From assembly GCA_964594985.1 (NCBI GenBank), contig CAZQNQ010000011.1:62001-126000 (forward strand): 64,000 nucleotides of DNA, written 5' to 3'. Source of the DNA: JADLHS01 sp964594985. GTDB lineage: Bacteria > Verrucomicrobiota > Verrucomicrobiia > Limisphaerales > JADLHS01. Made by a program: the position numbers and the translations under genes. The notes beneath the pieces were generated by a model, which was not told the origin of the DNA, made no database searches, and worked only from the letters and a program-made list of their open reading frames with translations. Shown in pieces: positions 34,019 through 41,676 of the stretch; within the stretch, counting starts at the first letter, position 1; each line of letters opens with the position of its first letter.

Positions 34019-34890
34019 ACCGGCACGATGGCAATCCAGCCGGTCGCCCCGAACTGCGCCTGAAATTTATCCACCGCCGCTTCAGCCGATGGTTGTGTCG
34101 CGAAAATGGCGAAGGTGGTCGAGCCGCTGCCCGACATAAGTGTGGCCGCCGCGCCTTCAGCCTGGAAAAACTCCTGATACAGCGCCAGCACGGGATACTT
34201 CTCCAAGGCTGGAGCTTCGAGTGAATTGTAAAACTCCCGGCCTGCGGCGGTGAGATCACCGGCTTGCAGCAACTCAATCAATCGCCTAGCCCGACCGGGT
34301 TCGCCTTTTTGGGCGTTGGGAAAACGCGCCAGTTCGCGATAAGCCCACGGCGTGGAAATGCCAAAGCCGGGATGCACGAGAAAAAAGCACGCCCCCCGCA
34401 ACGCCGAGAATTCCGCCAGCGGCTCGATCTGCTCCCCGCGCCCCACGGCCAGCGCCGGTTGGTTTTGCAGAAAAAAATTCACGTCCGACCCCAACGTTGC
34501 CGCGATGGCGTGGAGTTGCGGCTCACTGAGCGGATGGCCGAACAATTCGTTCAACCCGAGCAGTGTGACGGCGGCATTGCCGCTGCCGCCCCCAAGGCCG
34601 GCCGCCATCGGGATGTGTTTCTCCAAGTGGATGTGCACGCCTTCCTTGATGGCGGCGGTTTCCAAAAAACTGGCCGCGGCGCGCTGGACGAGGTTGCGGC
34701 CATCGGTCGGGAGCGCGGTATTGCTGCAGGTCAATTGAATCCCAGCCCCGCCCCGGCTGAACGTGAGCCGGTCGCACAGGTTGACGGGGTGGAAGACCGT
34801 TTCCAGTTCATGGAAGCCATCGGGGCGCTGGCCCAGGATGTTCAGGAGCAGGTTGACCTTGCAGGGCGATTCTTTTTCCAGCATCGGCAT
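34015..34890 (-). CDS. ispE: 4-diphosphocytidyl-2-C-methyl-D-erythritol kinase
   Basis: GHMP kinase of the MEP isoprenoid pathway, 291 aa. Motifs: SPCKVNLLLNILGQRPDGFH at the N-terminus, the ATP loop PMAAGLGGGSGNAAV (about 94-108), GSDVNFFL and MSGSGSTTFA near the C-terminus. ATG at 34890, or the next ATG two codons later. It converges on the DUF3106 gene with a 4-bp overlap. Confidence 0.96.
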   Translation of the reverse strand: MPMLEKESPCKVNLLLNILGQRPDGFHELETVFHPVNLCDRLTFSRGGAGIQLTCSNTALPTDGRNLVQRAAASFLETAAIKEGVHIHLEKHIPMAAGLGGGSGNAAVTLLGLNELFGHPLSEPQLHAIAATLGSDVNFFLQNQPALAVGRGEQIEPLAEFSALRGACFFLVHPGFGISTPWAYRELARFPNAQKGEPGRARRLIELLQAGDLTAAGREFYNSLEAPALEKYPVLALYQEFFQAEGAAATLMSGSGSTTFAIFATQPSAEAAVDKFQAQFGATGWIAIVPV

Positions 34891-34929
34891 CGGCTTTCCT
34901 GTTTAGCGGCGTTGACCGGGAAATGAAAC

Positions 34930-34963
34930 GAAATAAAAACGCGCCAACCAGAGGTTGGCGCGT
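34930..34963 (-). terminator. Rho-independent terminator of the TIGR04073 gene
   Basis: Perfect 11-bp stem ACGCGCCAACC / GGTTGGCGCGT (34939-34949 / 34953-34963) with a 3-nt loop. The A-rich tract at 34930-34938 becomes the U-run on the minus-strand transcript, about 20 bp after the gene stop. Confidence 0.85.
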
Positions 34964-34984
34964 GCGAAAGCTCAAGCCACCGGA

Positions 34985-35428
34985 TCAATTGTCGAAGATC
35001 CGAAAGCGGCTGCCGGGCATGAACGGGGCGACGTCGCCGCCACTGAAACCGATGGCCGTATCCGTGGCAAAGATGGAGTCCTCAAACAATCCGGGCTTGT
35101 AGCTGTCCTTATACTGGGGATTGGGCGCCATATAATCGGTGAACACCGGGCCATACGGCGGGAACAGAAAGGTGATGATTTCGTAGGCGCCAACGCTGGT
35201 GCGGACCACGGTTTTATTGAAACCACGGACCACCCCCGTGTGATAATTGATTCCGTCTTCCTGATTGACCATCGAGGTCTGCTCGATGCTGCGACTCATC
35301 TCAGCCAGACGGATAGGTTCGAAGATATTATTGACGCCGCGACCAAATTTTTTCTCCTGGTTGGCACACCCAGTGCCCAACACTGCGAGCAAGACGATCG
35401 CGCCGAGAATGGAAAGACTTTTTGCCAT
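34985..35428 (-). CDS. Exosortase system-associated lipoprotein, TIGR04073 type
   Basis: 147 aa with a lipoprotein signal (LLAVLGTGC, Cys at 21). The body shows KFGRGVNNIFEP, GFNKTVVRTSVGAYEIITF and FPPYGPV, which match the TIGR04073 family, found mainly in bacteria with exosortase/PEP-CTERM sorting. The function is unknown. No exosortase gene is in the window, but a CPBP/CAAX-type protease lies at 39509. Confidence 0.8.
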   Translation of the reverse strand: MAKSLSILGAIVLLAVLGTGCANQEKKFGRGVNNIFEPIRLAEMSRSIEQTSMVNQEDGINYHTGVVRGFNKTVVRTSVGAYEIITFLFPPYGPVFTDYMAPNPQYKDSYKPGLFEDSIFATDTAIGFSGGDVAPFMPGSRFRIFDN

Positions 35429-35492
35429 AAACAGATTTAGTTCTTAGCGGCAGAGTATCGCCGGACGTGGGCTTGTAAAGTCTGATTTCGCG

Positions 35493-35738
35493 TCATTGCC
35501 GCTCGTATTCGCCCTTGCCCAGCCGTTTGAGCACGGTGAATCCGGCCTTCTTGGCGTCGGTGATCGAGAGCGGCTTCAGCTTCTGCGGCGAACTGAAATT
35601 GGAAAACACCTTGCGCACCGGCTTCTTGCAGGCCGGGCAATGGGTCAATGGCTTGGCCGACAGCGGCCGGTTCAAAGTAAACTTCCCGCCACAGACCTGG
35701 CAGTCGCCTTCGCACAGTTCGTATTCGTAAATCGGCAT
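35493..35738 (-). CDS. FmdB-like zinc-ribbon protein
   Basis: 81 aa. Zinc ribbon MPIYEYELCEGDCQVCGG with a second pair in HCPACKKPVRK. The tail is LKRLGKGEYERQ. The ATG at 35738 is used; the frame extends 86 codons upstream only by reading through a TTAATC repeat (Leu/Phe and Arg/Leu strings). Role unknown. Confidence 0.85.
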   Translation of the reverse strand: MPIYEYELCEGDCQVCGGKFTLNRPLSAKPLTHCPACKKPVRKVFSNFSSPQKLKPLSITDAKKAGFTVLKRLGKGEYERQ

Positions 35739-36163
35739 AACCTGAGCAACAAATTCGGGACTCGCGCGGCCAAAGTCAATTGCACACACCTGCAAAAGGG
35801 TGTGACTGGAACTGCCGCTCACCGCCGCGGTTCTTAATCGTAATCTTAATCTTTTTCTTAATCTCCCGGCCCGGGAGATTAAGAGTAAGAAAAAGATTAA
35901 GAGTAAGAGCCTAAGCGGCGCGGCTGTTTCAGTCACCCCCCCTCCTGCGCCGCCCTGGCTCGGGCATCCCGATGAAAATGCGGCCATGCGGGGCAATTCC
36001 CCCGTTCCTCACCGAGCAGGAGAGGGAGTTCGCAGCAATAAAATCGGCCTCCAGCGGTCCTGCTACCCGGACGCCGTCCGCTTCTGCTCGCCCCCGGAGC
36101 CGGCGCGGGGCCGCGCCCGGCAAAAGGGTTTCCCTCGGCCTGCCTCCGCACTACGCTGTCAGC
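35739..36163. other. Divergent intergenic region with TTAATC repeat
   Basis: 425 bp between the FmdB-like gene (minus) and the NYN nuclease gene (plus). It contains the TTAATC copy at 35802-35936. The rest (35937-36163) is GC-rich, with a hairpin-prone CTCACCGAGCAGGAGAGGGA part and no supported gene. Confidence 0.5.
35802..35936. repeat. TTAATC palindrome, copy 3 (full length)
   Basis: 135 bp. The outer ends GTGACTGGAACTGCCG (35802-35817) and CGGCTGTTTCAGTCAC (35921-35936) enclose hexamer arms around a CCCGGCCCGGG centre. It lies between divergent genes, 63 bp from the FmdB-like start. It is the clearest example of the outer inverted ends. Confidence 0.93.
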
Positions 36164-36631
36164 ATGGCATTGGTGCGCATCCTGGTTGATGGCTACAGCC
36201 TGCTCCACAACTGGCCGGAGCTGGCCCCGGGCAAACCGCGCCATTCCGCCGCCGCCCGCGAGGAACTGGTCGCCGTCCTCACCCAATATCAGGACGCCGC
36301 CGGCACCCCGATCACGATCTTCTTCGACGGCAGCGGCGCGCCCGCCGGTGTGCCCAAGAACGAATCCACGCGGGCCGTCGAAGTCCTGTTTTCCAAGGCC
36401 GGCCAGACCGCTGACGACATGATCGAACGCGCCGCGTATCGCTTCCAGCCGTACGGCGAAGTGCTGGCCGTCACGGACGACCACGCCGAACGCGACACCG
36501 TAATCGCACTTGGCGGCACGGCTTCGTCCTGCTTGAATTTCATTTCGCTGGTCGAAAGCGCCCGGCGCGACCTCGCCGAGGACGTGAAACAATACAACCG
36601 CACCGAACGCAACCGTTACAAACGAACTTGA
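36164..36631 (+). CDS. NYN/YacP-type ribonuclease
   Basis: 155 aa PIN-like nuclease of the NYN family (YacP/Rae1). Acidic site candidates: Asp9 in ILVDGYSLLHNW, FFDGSG, SKAGQTADDMIER and VTDDHAERD. ATG at 36164; upstream in-frame codons are in non-coding-like sequence. The stop TGA overlaps the next ATG by one base, so it is coupled to the VWA-like gene. Rae1 cleaves ribosome-bound mRNA in Bacillus; the target here is unknown. Confidence 0.88.
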   Translation: MALVRILVDGYSLLHNWPELAPGKPRHSAAAREELVAVLTQYQDAAGTPITIFFDGSGAPAGVPKNESTRAVEVLFSKAGQTADDMIERAAYRFQPYGEVLAVTDDHAERDTVIALGGTASSCLNFISLVESARRDLAEDVKQYNRTERNRYKRT

Positions 36632-37725
36632 TGAAATCCTTTTGCCTCAACCTCGGCTTCGCGCTGTTCATCGCGTTGCTCGCTGCGGTCAGTTCCCCGG
36701 CCCAAACCGCGCCCCCCGGCAACACCAATGCGCCGGCGAAAGAACGCTTTCTCGTCATCGTGGAAACTTCCACCACGATGCAAAAGCGGACCAACAGCAC
36801 CGAGAGGGCCCTGGGCAACATCATTTCCACCGGCCTGAAGGGCCAGATCGAATCCGGTTGCACCATCGGTTTGTGGACGTTTAACGAAAAACTCCACACT
36901 GGTCAGGTGCCACTGCAACTCTGGACGGATACCACCCGGCAACACGTCGCCCAGACCCTGGTCCAGGCGGTGCGACAGCAAAAATACGAAAAGACCGGCA
37001 AGCTCGGGGTCGCGTGGACCGTCGCCACCAACATCGTCGCGCAATCCGAACGCCTGACGCTCCTCATTTTCAGTTCCGGCAGCGAACCGGTGACCGGCAC
37101 GCCCTACGACGCGGCCATCGCCGAGAGTTTCAGGCAGAACAGCGAACAACAACGCAAGGCCAACATGCCCTTCCTCACCATCCTGCGCGCGGTGAACGGG
37201 AAATTTGTGGCCTCCGCCGTCAACATGCCGCCGTGGCCATTGGACGTACCCGAGTGGCCCGATGAATACAAACCCCTGCCCGCACCGCCCGAGCCTAAAG
37301 TTGCGCCCCCAGTCGTAACTCCGCCCCCCGTTGTGAAACGGGTTGATCCCACCGTGCTTTCGCCCACAAACACCATTTATCTCGTCGAGCCTGCGCCGCC
37401 AATCGAAGCGACAACGATTGAAACCGCAATGACGCCCCCATCGCCACAATTGCAGCCGACCAATCCGGTCGTCGCCGCACCAGAGACAATCGAGCCGCCG
37501 CACTCCAATCCGCCCGCCATCACAGCACCAGTGGAAATCAAGCCCGAGCCGGCGGTCAGCACAGTGGAAACGCCAAAAACGAAGCAGGGGATCGTGGCCC
37601 TCCTCCTCGTGGGCATCAGCGTGTTGCTAGGCGTGCTGGTGGTATTCATCGCCCTGCTGCGCCGGACCCGCCGACCGACCGGTGAAAGCCTCATCACCCG
37701 CTCGATGAACCGAGATGACCGTTAA
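36631..37725 (+). CDS. Exported VWA-like membrane-anchored protein
   Basis: 364 aa. Signal peptide about 1-24 (FALFIALLAAVSSPAQ). Residues 38-205 look like a von Willebrand A fold (FLVIVETSTTMQKR, LTLLIFSSGSEPVTG), but the metal site DxSxS reads ETSTT, so metal binding is doubtful. A long Pro-rich region (about 213-315) leads to one membrane helix (about 318-342) and a basic tail. The start overlaps the nuclease stop. Function unknown. Confidence 0.82.
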   Translation: MKSFCLNLGFALFIALLAAVSSPAQTAPPGNTNAPAKERFLVIVETSTTMQKRTNSTERALGNIISTGLKGQIESGCTIGLWTFNEKLHTGQVPLQLWTDTTRQHVAQTLVQAVRQQKYEKTGKLGVAWTVATNIVAQSERLTLLIFSSGSEPVTGTPYDAAIAESFRQNSEQQRKANMPFLTILRAVNGKFVASAVNMPPWPLDVPEWPDEYKPLPAPPEPKVAPPVVTPPPVVKRVDPTVLSPTNTIYLVEPAPPIEATTIETAMTPPSPQLQPTNPVVAAPETIEPPHSNPPAITAPVEIKPEPAVSTVETPKTKQGIVALLLVGISVLLGVLVVFIALLRRTRRPTGESLITRSMNRDDR

Positions 37726-37727
37726 GG

Positions 37728-39404
37728 TCAGGCAATCCGCAGCCAGGCCGTTTTCAGGTACGCCGGCTCGCTCCGGCTGATGGGAAAGTCCGGCGGCTGC
37801 GGCACGTAGTGCTGCAACCCGATCTTCCGGCGCGCGGCCCGCACCGCTTCATTGATCTGATCGAGAAATTTTTCCGGCAACAACTCCGCCGCGTTCGTGG
37901 AAGCCAGCAGGATTCCATTGGGCTTGAGGACTTGCAGCGCCGCCGTCACCAGTTTTCCGTAATCCTTCTCCGCGCGGAACACGCCGCTCTCCTTCGATTG
38001 TGAAAACGTCGGCGGATCGAGCACGATGGCATCAAATGCGCGCCCCTTCTTGGCCAGCCGCCGCAGCCAGTCAAACGTGTCGCCGTAGATGAAATCGTGC
38101 GGCGCGGGATCAAGCCCATTGAGCGCGAAGTTTCGTTTCCCCCACTCCAGATATTTCTTCGAGAGATCGAGGCTGGTCACCCGCGCGCCGCCCAGTGCGG
38201 CACAAACCGAGAAGCCGCATGTGTAGGCGAACGTGTTCAGAACTTCAGGTCTGGCGTCTGAGGTCTGGCGGGTGGGCAACAGTTCAAAGTCTGCCGCGAT
38301 GTGGCCGGTCAGAAAGCGACGCCGATTGTCCCGCTGGTCAAGGAACAATCCGACCGAGTAACCTTCCGCAAAACTCATCTCGAACTTCACGCCATTCTCG
38401 CGGAGGACAAATCGTTCGGGAGCAGCGACCCCGGAAACGAGTTGAGGAGAGGTTTCTAAAGTGGTGGTGCGGCGGACGTGGCGCGTGAGGGTCTTGTGGT
38501 AGATGCCGGAAAGCGATCGCCCTAGACCGGATTCCAAATGCTGCTGTTGCTTTGCCTCAAGCGCGGCTTCAGCTTGCGAAAGCGAAAACGCGCCCAGTCG
38601 CTCGACATACCATCCCGGCCAGCCATCGCTCGCACCGTGGATCAGGCGGAAGCCATCCGTCTCCTCTGGAACAATGATCGCGGCACGCAGCGCTTGTCGC
38701 GCATCGGCGGCAAAATCTGCTGGTGCAGTGAAAGTGATCGGTGCGCCGGTGGCCGGATGTTGCAGCTGCAACTCCGCCGCATGCAGACAGACTCGCGGAA
38801 ACGCCGCCCCGCCGTAAAGCGTATCGCCGAGAATGGGAAAACCATGCTCGGCCGCATGCACGCGGATCTGGTGCGTGCGGCCTGTGAGCGGCTCGGCCAT
38901 GACCTCGTAGCAGCCGACGTGAGGAGGCTCTGACGATTGCGGATTGCGGATTGCGGATTGCGGATGGGAAAGTTTGAGCCTCCTCACGTCGGCTGCTACG
39001 GAGAAGGAGGTTTCCGCCGGGTCACCCTGCGCGCCGCTGACGTAGCGTTCGCCGGCACGGATGATTTTGGATTGAGCGGTGAGCTCGCGCTCCTTTGGCG
39101 TCCGGTCGGAGAGCAGCACGTACTTTTTCGTCACGGCACGCCCCGCGAACTGTCCCGTGAGTGAGCGGTTCGCCAGCGGGGTTTTGCCGAAGACCAGCAC
39201 GCCGCTGGTTTCCTTGTCGAGCCGATGGATGATGGCGAGGCTGGCCCAGCGCGGTTCGCGGTGCTTGAGCCAGTCGTAGATGCCTTCGCCCGCGTACGGC
39301 GACGGCGCGTGCGTGTTCCAGCCGGCGGGCTTGTTGACGACGAGCAGGTGTTCGTCCTCGTGAATGACGCAGGGCGGAAGTAAGGTTGATTGAACCGATG
39401 ACAT
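37728..39404 (-). CDS. Fusion of RluA-type pseudouridine synthase and RlmI-like methyltransferase
   Basis: 558 aa, two RNA-modifying enzymes in one chain. Residues 10-225 are an RluA-family pseudouridine synthase (catalytic Asp63 in HRLDKETSG, LTGRTHQIRVHA). Residues 240-558 are a class I methyltransferase of the RlmI/YccW type (NTFAYTCGFSVCAALGGA as SAM loop, VLDPPTFSQSK, LLASTNAA). ATG at 39404. Two repeats sit in the frame: a 93-bp GTAGCAGCC hairpin element (38907-38999), just before the LTGRTHQIR strand, and a heptamer array near 38236. If active it would modify rRNA at two kinds of site. Confidence 0.92.
   Translation of the reverse strand: MSSVQSTLLPPCVIHEDEHLLVVNKPAGWNTHAPSPYAGEGIYDWLKHREPRWASLAIIHRLDKETSGVLVFGKTPLANRSLTGQFAGRAVTKKYVLLSDRTPKERELTAQSKIIRAGERYVSGAQGDPAETSFSVAADVRRLKLSHPQSAIRNPQSSEPPHVGCYEVMAEPLTGRTHQIRVHAAEHGFPILGDTLYGGAAFPRVCLHAAELQLQHPATGAPITFTAPADFAADARQALRAAIIVPEETDGFRLIHGASDGWPGWYVERLGAFSLSQAEAALEAKQQQHLESGLGRSLSGIYHKTLTRHVRRTTTLETSPQLVSGVAAPERFVLRENGVKFEMSFAEGYSVGLFLDQRDNRRRFLTGHIAADFELLPTRQTSDARPEVLNTFAYTCGFSVCAALGGARVTSLDLSKKYLEWGKRNFALNGLDPAPHDFIYGDTFDWLRRLAKKGRAFDAIVLDPPTFSQSKESGVFRAEKDYGKLVTAALQVLKPNGILLASTNAAELLPEKFLDQINEAVRAARRKIGLQHYVPQPPDFPISRSEPAYLKTAWLRIA
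38236..38272. repeat. ACTTCAG/GTCTGGC heptamer array inside the RluA fusion gene
   Basis: 7-bp period series ACTTCAG GTCTGGC GTCTGAG then GTCTGGC, in frame. It encodes TRQTSDARPEVLN just before the SAM-binding loop of the methyltransferase half. Confidence 0.75.
38907..38999. repeat. GTAGCAGCCGACG hairpin element, copy 2, inside a gene
   Basis: 93 bp, exactly 31 codons. The ends GTAGCAGCCGACGTGAGG and CCTCACGTCGGCTGCTAC are perfect inverted repeats; the loop holds a GATTGCG heptamer array (38935-38963). It is read in frame as part of the pseudouridine synthase. Confidence 0.93.
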
Positions 39405-39500
39405 TCGGTCTGAGTTCTTAATCGTAATCTTTTTCTTAATCTTAATCTGCCGCGACCCGAGAGATTAAGATTAAGAAAAAGATTAAGAGTAAGACCGGAA
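39404..39500. repeat. TTAATC palindrome, copy 4
   Basis: Hexamer arms TTAATC/GTAATC (39415-39448) and GATTAAG (39462-39494) around CCGCGACCCGA. Outer ends are only short (TTCGGTC / GACCGGAA). It abuts the start codon of the RluA fusion gene and ends 9 bp before the stop of the protease gene. Confidence 0.9.
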
Positions 39501-39508
39501 AAACGCGC

Positions 39509-40201
39509 TCAGAAAAATTTCCACGCTTCGCCGCCTTTCCACACGACATACACGCCGAGCAGAAAATTCGTGATCGCGTGCGCCGTCATGGCGTCCCCCA
39601 GATGACCACGGCGGAGGACGAGCCATTGATAGGCCATGCCACACAGGATGCCCGGCAGCCATTGAAAATGCGCAAACCCGAACAACAACGCGCACAGCAC
39701 GAGCGCCACGCCGTCAAAATGATTCAACGCCACCTTGGTGAAGTCATACTTCACGATGTAGCGATAGACCAGTGAGCGATAGAAGGCTTCTTCGATGGGC
39801 GGCACGACGATGGTCATGCCGAAGATGCGGATGGCGATGAGCGTCCACGCGATGGTCGAACCTTCACCGAATTGCGTGAAGGGATTCCAGATGCTTTCCT
39901 TGGTATCTTTGAAGAGAAGATGGTTCTTCGGGTAAAACGGGTCCAAGCCGACCCAGGCAAAGAAGATCACGATGCCGACCGCCACCGCCTCCCAACTGAA
40001 CGACCAGCGCATCTCAGGAACAAACGCGCGCATCTCCCAAACCATCCACGCGCCGACGACCACTTTGACCGCGTAGAGCCAGAACATGCCGCTGCCGCCC
40101 ATCGTGCCGCCAAAAAACGTGATGACGACAAAGATGAGAAATGGCAGGAAGCGCGCGTGCTCCGGCGACTTCGCCATCTGCTCCCGAAAAGTGGAAATCA
40201 T
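39509..40201 (-). CDS. CPBP intramembrane protease, CAAX-related (TIGR03008-like)
   Basis: 230 aa, about six membrane helices. Catalytic-site motifs: EEAFYRS (Glu-Glu and Arg), FGFAHFQW and HAITN. The size and the PIEEAFYRSLVYRY context resemble the CAAX protease-related proteins found with exosortase systems; that assignment is tentative. ATG at 40201. Next genes upstream are GspB-like and ExeA-like on the same strand. Confidence 0.85.
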   Translation of the reverse strand: MISTFREQMAKSPEHARFLPFLIFVVITFFGGTMGGSGMFWLYAVKVVVGAWMVWEMRAFVPEMRWSFSWEAVAVGIVIFFAWVGLDPFYPKNHLLFKDTKESIWNPFTQFGEGSTIAWTLIAIRIFGMTIVVPPIEEAFYRSLVYRYIVKYDFTKVALNHFDGVALVLCALLFGFAHFQWLPGILCGMAYQWLVLRRGHLGDAMTAHAITNFLLGVYVVWKGGEAWKFF

Positions 40202-40224
40202 GCGGCGCGGAGAGTGCCGTTAAA

Positions 40225-40746
40225 TCATGGCCTAGACAAACTCAAAACATTCGTCTCGGTCACACTCACCAGCGTCACCGCCACAGGCGAGATGCCCATG
40301 ACGCGGAAGTCGCCCACGCGGTCGCCCAGGTAAACGCTCTGACCGTTGACCAAGGCGGAGGGATTGCGCGGATTGAAAAAGATCCCCTGCAATTTCATCG
40401 GCGCAGGCTTGACCGCCTCCGCGACGACCGGCCCCCCGTTGGTGTTTGGTTCGTCGGGGTGCTCGATGTATCCGGTCGCGGCCTTAGGATCGATGGGCGG
40501 CGCGTCGGCCACGCGGGCGGTGACTTGCAAGGTGTTGGCATCCGATTGCACAAGGAACCGGACCAGCAGCGCGGACAAACCCAGGATGGACACCACCACC
40601 AGCGCCAATCCGACGAGCAACAAGGTGGAACGCCGCTGCGGTTGCTGCTCTGGCTCGACGGAGCGGAACTCCAGTGGTGGCGTGGCGGGTGGGTTTTCTT
40701 GCTGCGCCTCTTGGGCGCGTTTGAGGGCGTCTTTGATTTGGCTCAT
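40225..40746 (-). CDS. GspB-like secretion accessory protein
   Basis: 173 aa. Cytosolic N-terminus MSQIKDALKRAQEAQ, one membrane helix (about 38-60, STLLLVGLALVVVSILGLSALL) and a C-terminal domain (MKLQGIFFNPRNPSALVNGQ, VYLGDRVGDFRV) typical of GspB/PilP-like proteins. The ATG at 40746 lies 1 bp after the ExeA-like stop, so it is coupled to that gene. It probably works with the ATPase in assembling a secretion or export complex. Confidence 0.82.
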   Translation of the reverse strand: MSQIKDALKRAQEAQQENPPATPPLEFRSVEPEQQPQRRSTLLLVGLALVVVSILGLSALLVRFLVQSDANTLQVTARVADAPPIDPKAATGYIEHPDEPNTNGGPVVAEAVKPAPMKLQGIFFNPRNPSALVNGQSVYLGDRVGDFRVMGISPVAVTLVSVTETNVLSLSRP

Positions 40747-40747
40747 A

Positions 40748-41566
40748 TCAGATGTTTCCTTCCAGTTCACGGATGGCGCGGCCGACGAGGCTGAAACTGA
40801 TGCGCCCCGTCTGATTCACAAAACCGGCGAGCAGCGCTTTATCGCACAGCGCATTCACCAAGCGCGGAATGCCTTTGGTGTAACGGAACACGCGCCAGAG
40901 CGCGGGCCGGGTGAAAAAGGGTTTGCCGTTGCCGCCCGAGACGTGCAACCGGTGCGTGATGTATTGCGACATCTCATCCGGCGAGAGCGGCGGCAGGTGA
41001 TACCGCACCGTGATGCGCTGCCGCAGTTGCCGAAGCTTGTGATGGTTCAACCGGTCACGGAGTTCCGGTTGCCCCATCAACACGATCTGGAGCAGCTTGC
41101 GGTTGTCCGTCTCGAGATTCGAAAGCAGGCGGACCTGTTCGAGCAAGTCGTCGGTCAAATCCTGCGCTTCGTCAATGATGAGCACGGTGTCGCGCCCGCG
41201 ATCCACCTGTTGCAGGAGAAATTGATTGATGACCGCAAGCGTCGTCTGGCGATCCAACCCGGTGACGGGCAGGCCGTATTCCAAGCCGATGGCACGCATC
41301 AACTCGTCCGCGCTCATGATCGGGTTCAGGACCAGCGCGATGGTGTAGTGCTTTTCAAGTTGTTCGAGCGCCGCGCGACAGAGCGTGGTTTTGCCCGCGC
41401 CGACTTCGCCGGTGAGCTGGATGAACCCTTTGCGTTCGCGGATGCCGTAGAGCAGGTGATTGAACGCCTCGCGATGTTTCGCGGAATAGAACAGAAAGCG
41501 CGGGTTCGGCGTGATGTCGAACGGCGCTTCTGTCAGGCGGAAAAATTCCTGGTACACGCCGGACAT
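40748..41566 (-). CDS. ExeA/GspA-type AAA ATPase
   Basis: 272 aa. N-terminal family signature FFRLTEAPFDITPNPRFLF, Walker A GEVGAGKTT (about 50-58), Walker B VLIIDEAQDL and sensor region LMGQPELRDRL. It resembles both ExeA of type II secretion and the XrtA-associated ATPase. No C-terminal peptidoglycan-binding domain or membrane helix is present. ATG at 41566; a TTG four codons earlier is also open. Confidence 0.92.
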   Translation of the reverse strand: MSGVYQEFFRLTEAPFDITPNPRFLFYSAKHREAFNHLLYGIRERKGFIQLTGEVGAGKTTLCRAALEQLEKHYTIALVLNPIMSADELMRAIGLEYGLPVTGLDRQTTLAVINQFLLQQVDRGRDTVLIIDEAQDLTDDLLEQVRLLSNLETDNRKLLQIVLMGQPELRDRLNHHKLRQLRQRITVRYHLPPLSPDEMSQYITHRLHVSGGNGKPFFTRPALWRVFRYTKGIPRLVNALCDKALLAGFVNQTGRISFSLVGRAIRELEGNI

Positions 41567-41676
41567 CAAGCAGGACAAATGCCCCGGGGCAGAACCGGGG
41601 CGAAATCAGCCGCAACCAGCGGAAATTTGGGCCGGCGTGAACAAAAAGCGGACACCAGTGTTCCCGAACCGGGCGG

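Noticed and set aside
35739..35996. 86-residue extension of the FmdB-like protein with Leu/Phe and Arg/Leu runs
   Set aside because: Again produced by reading through a TTAATC palindrome.
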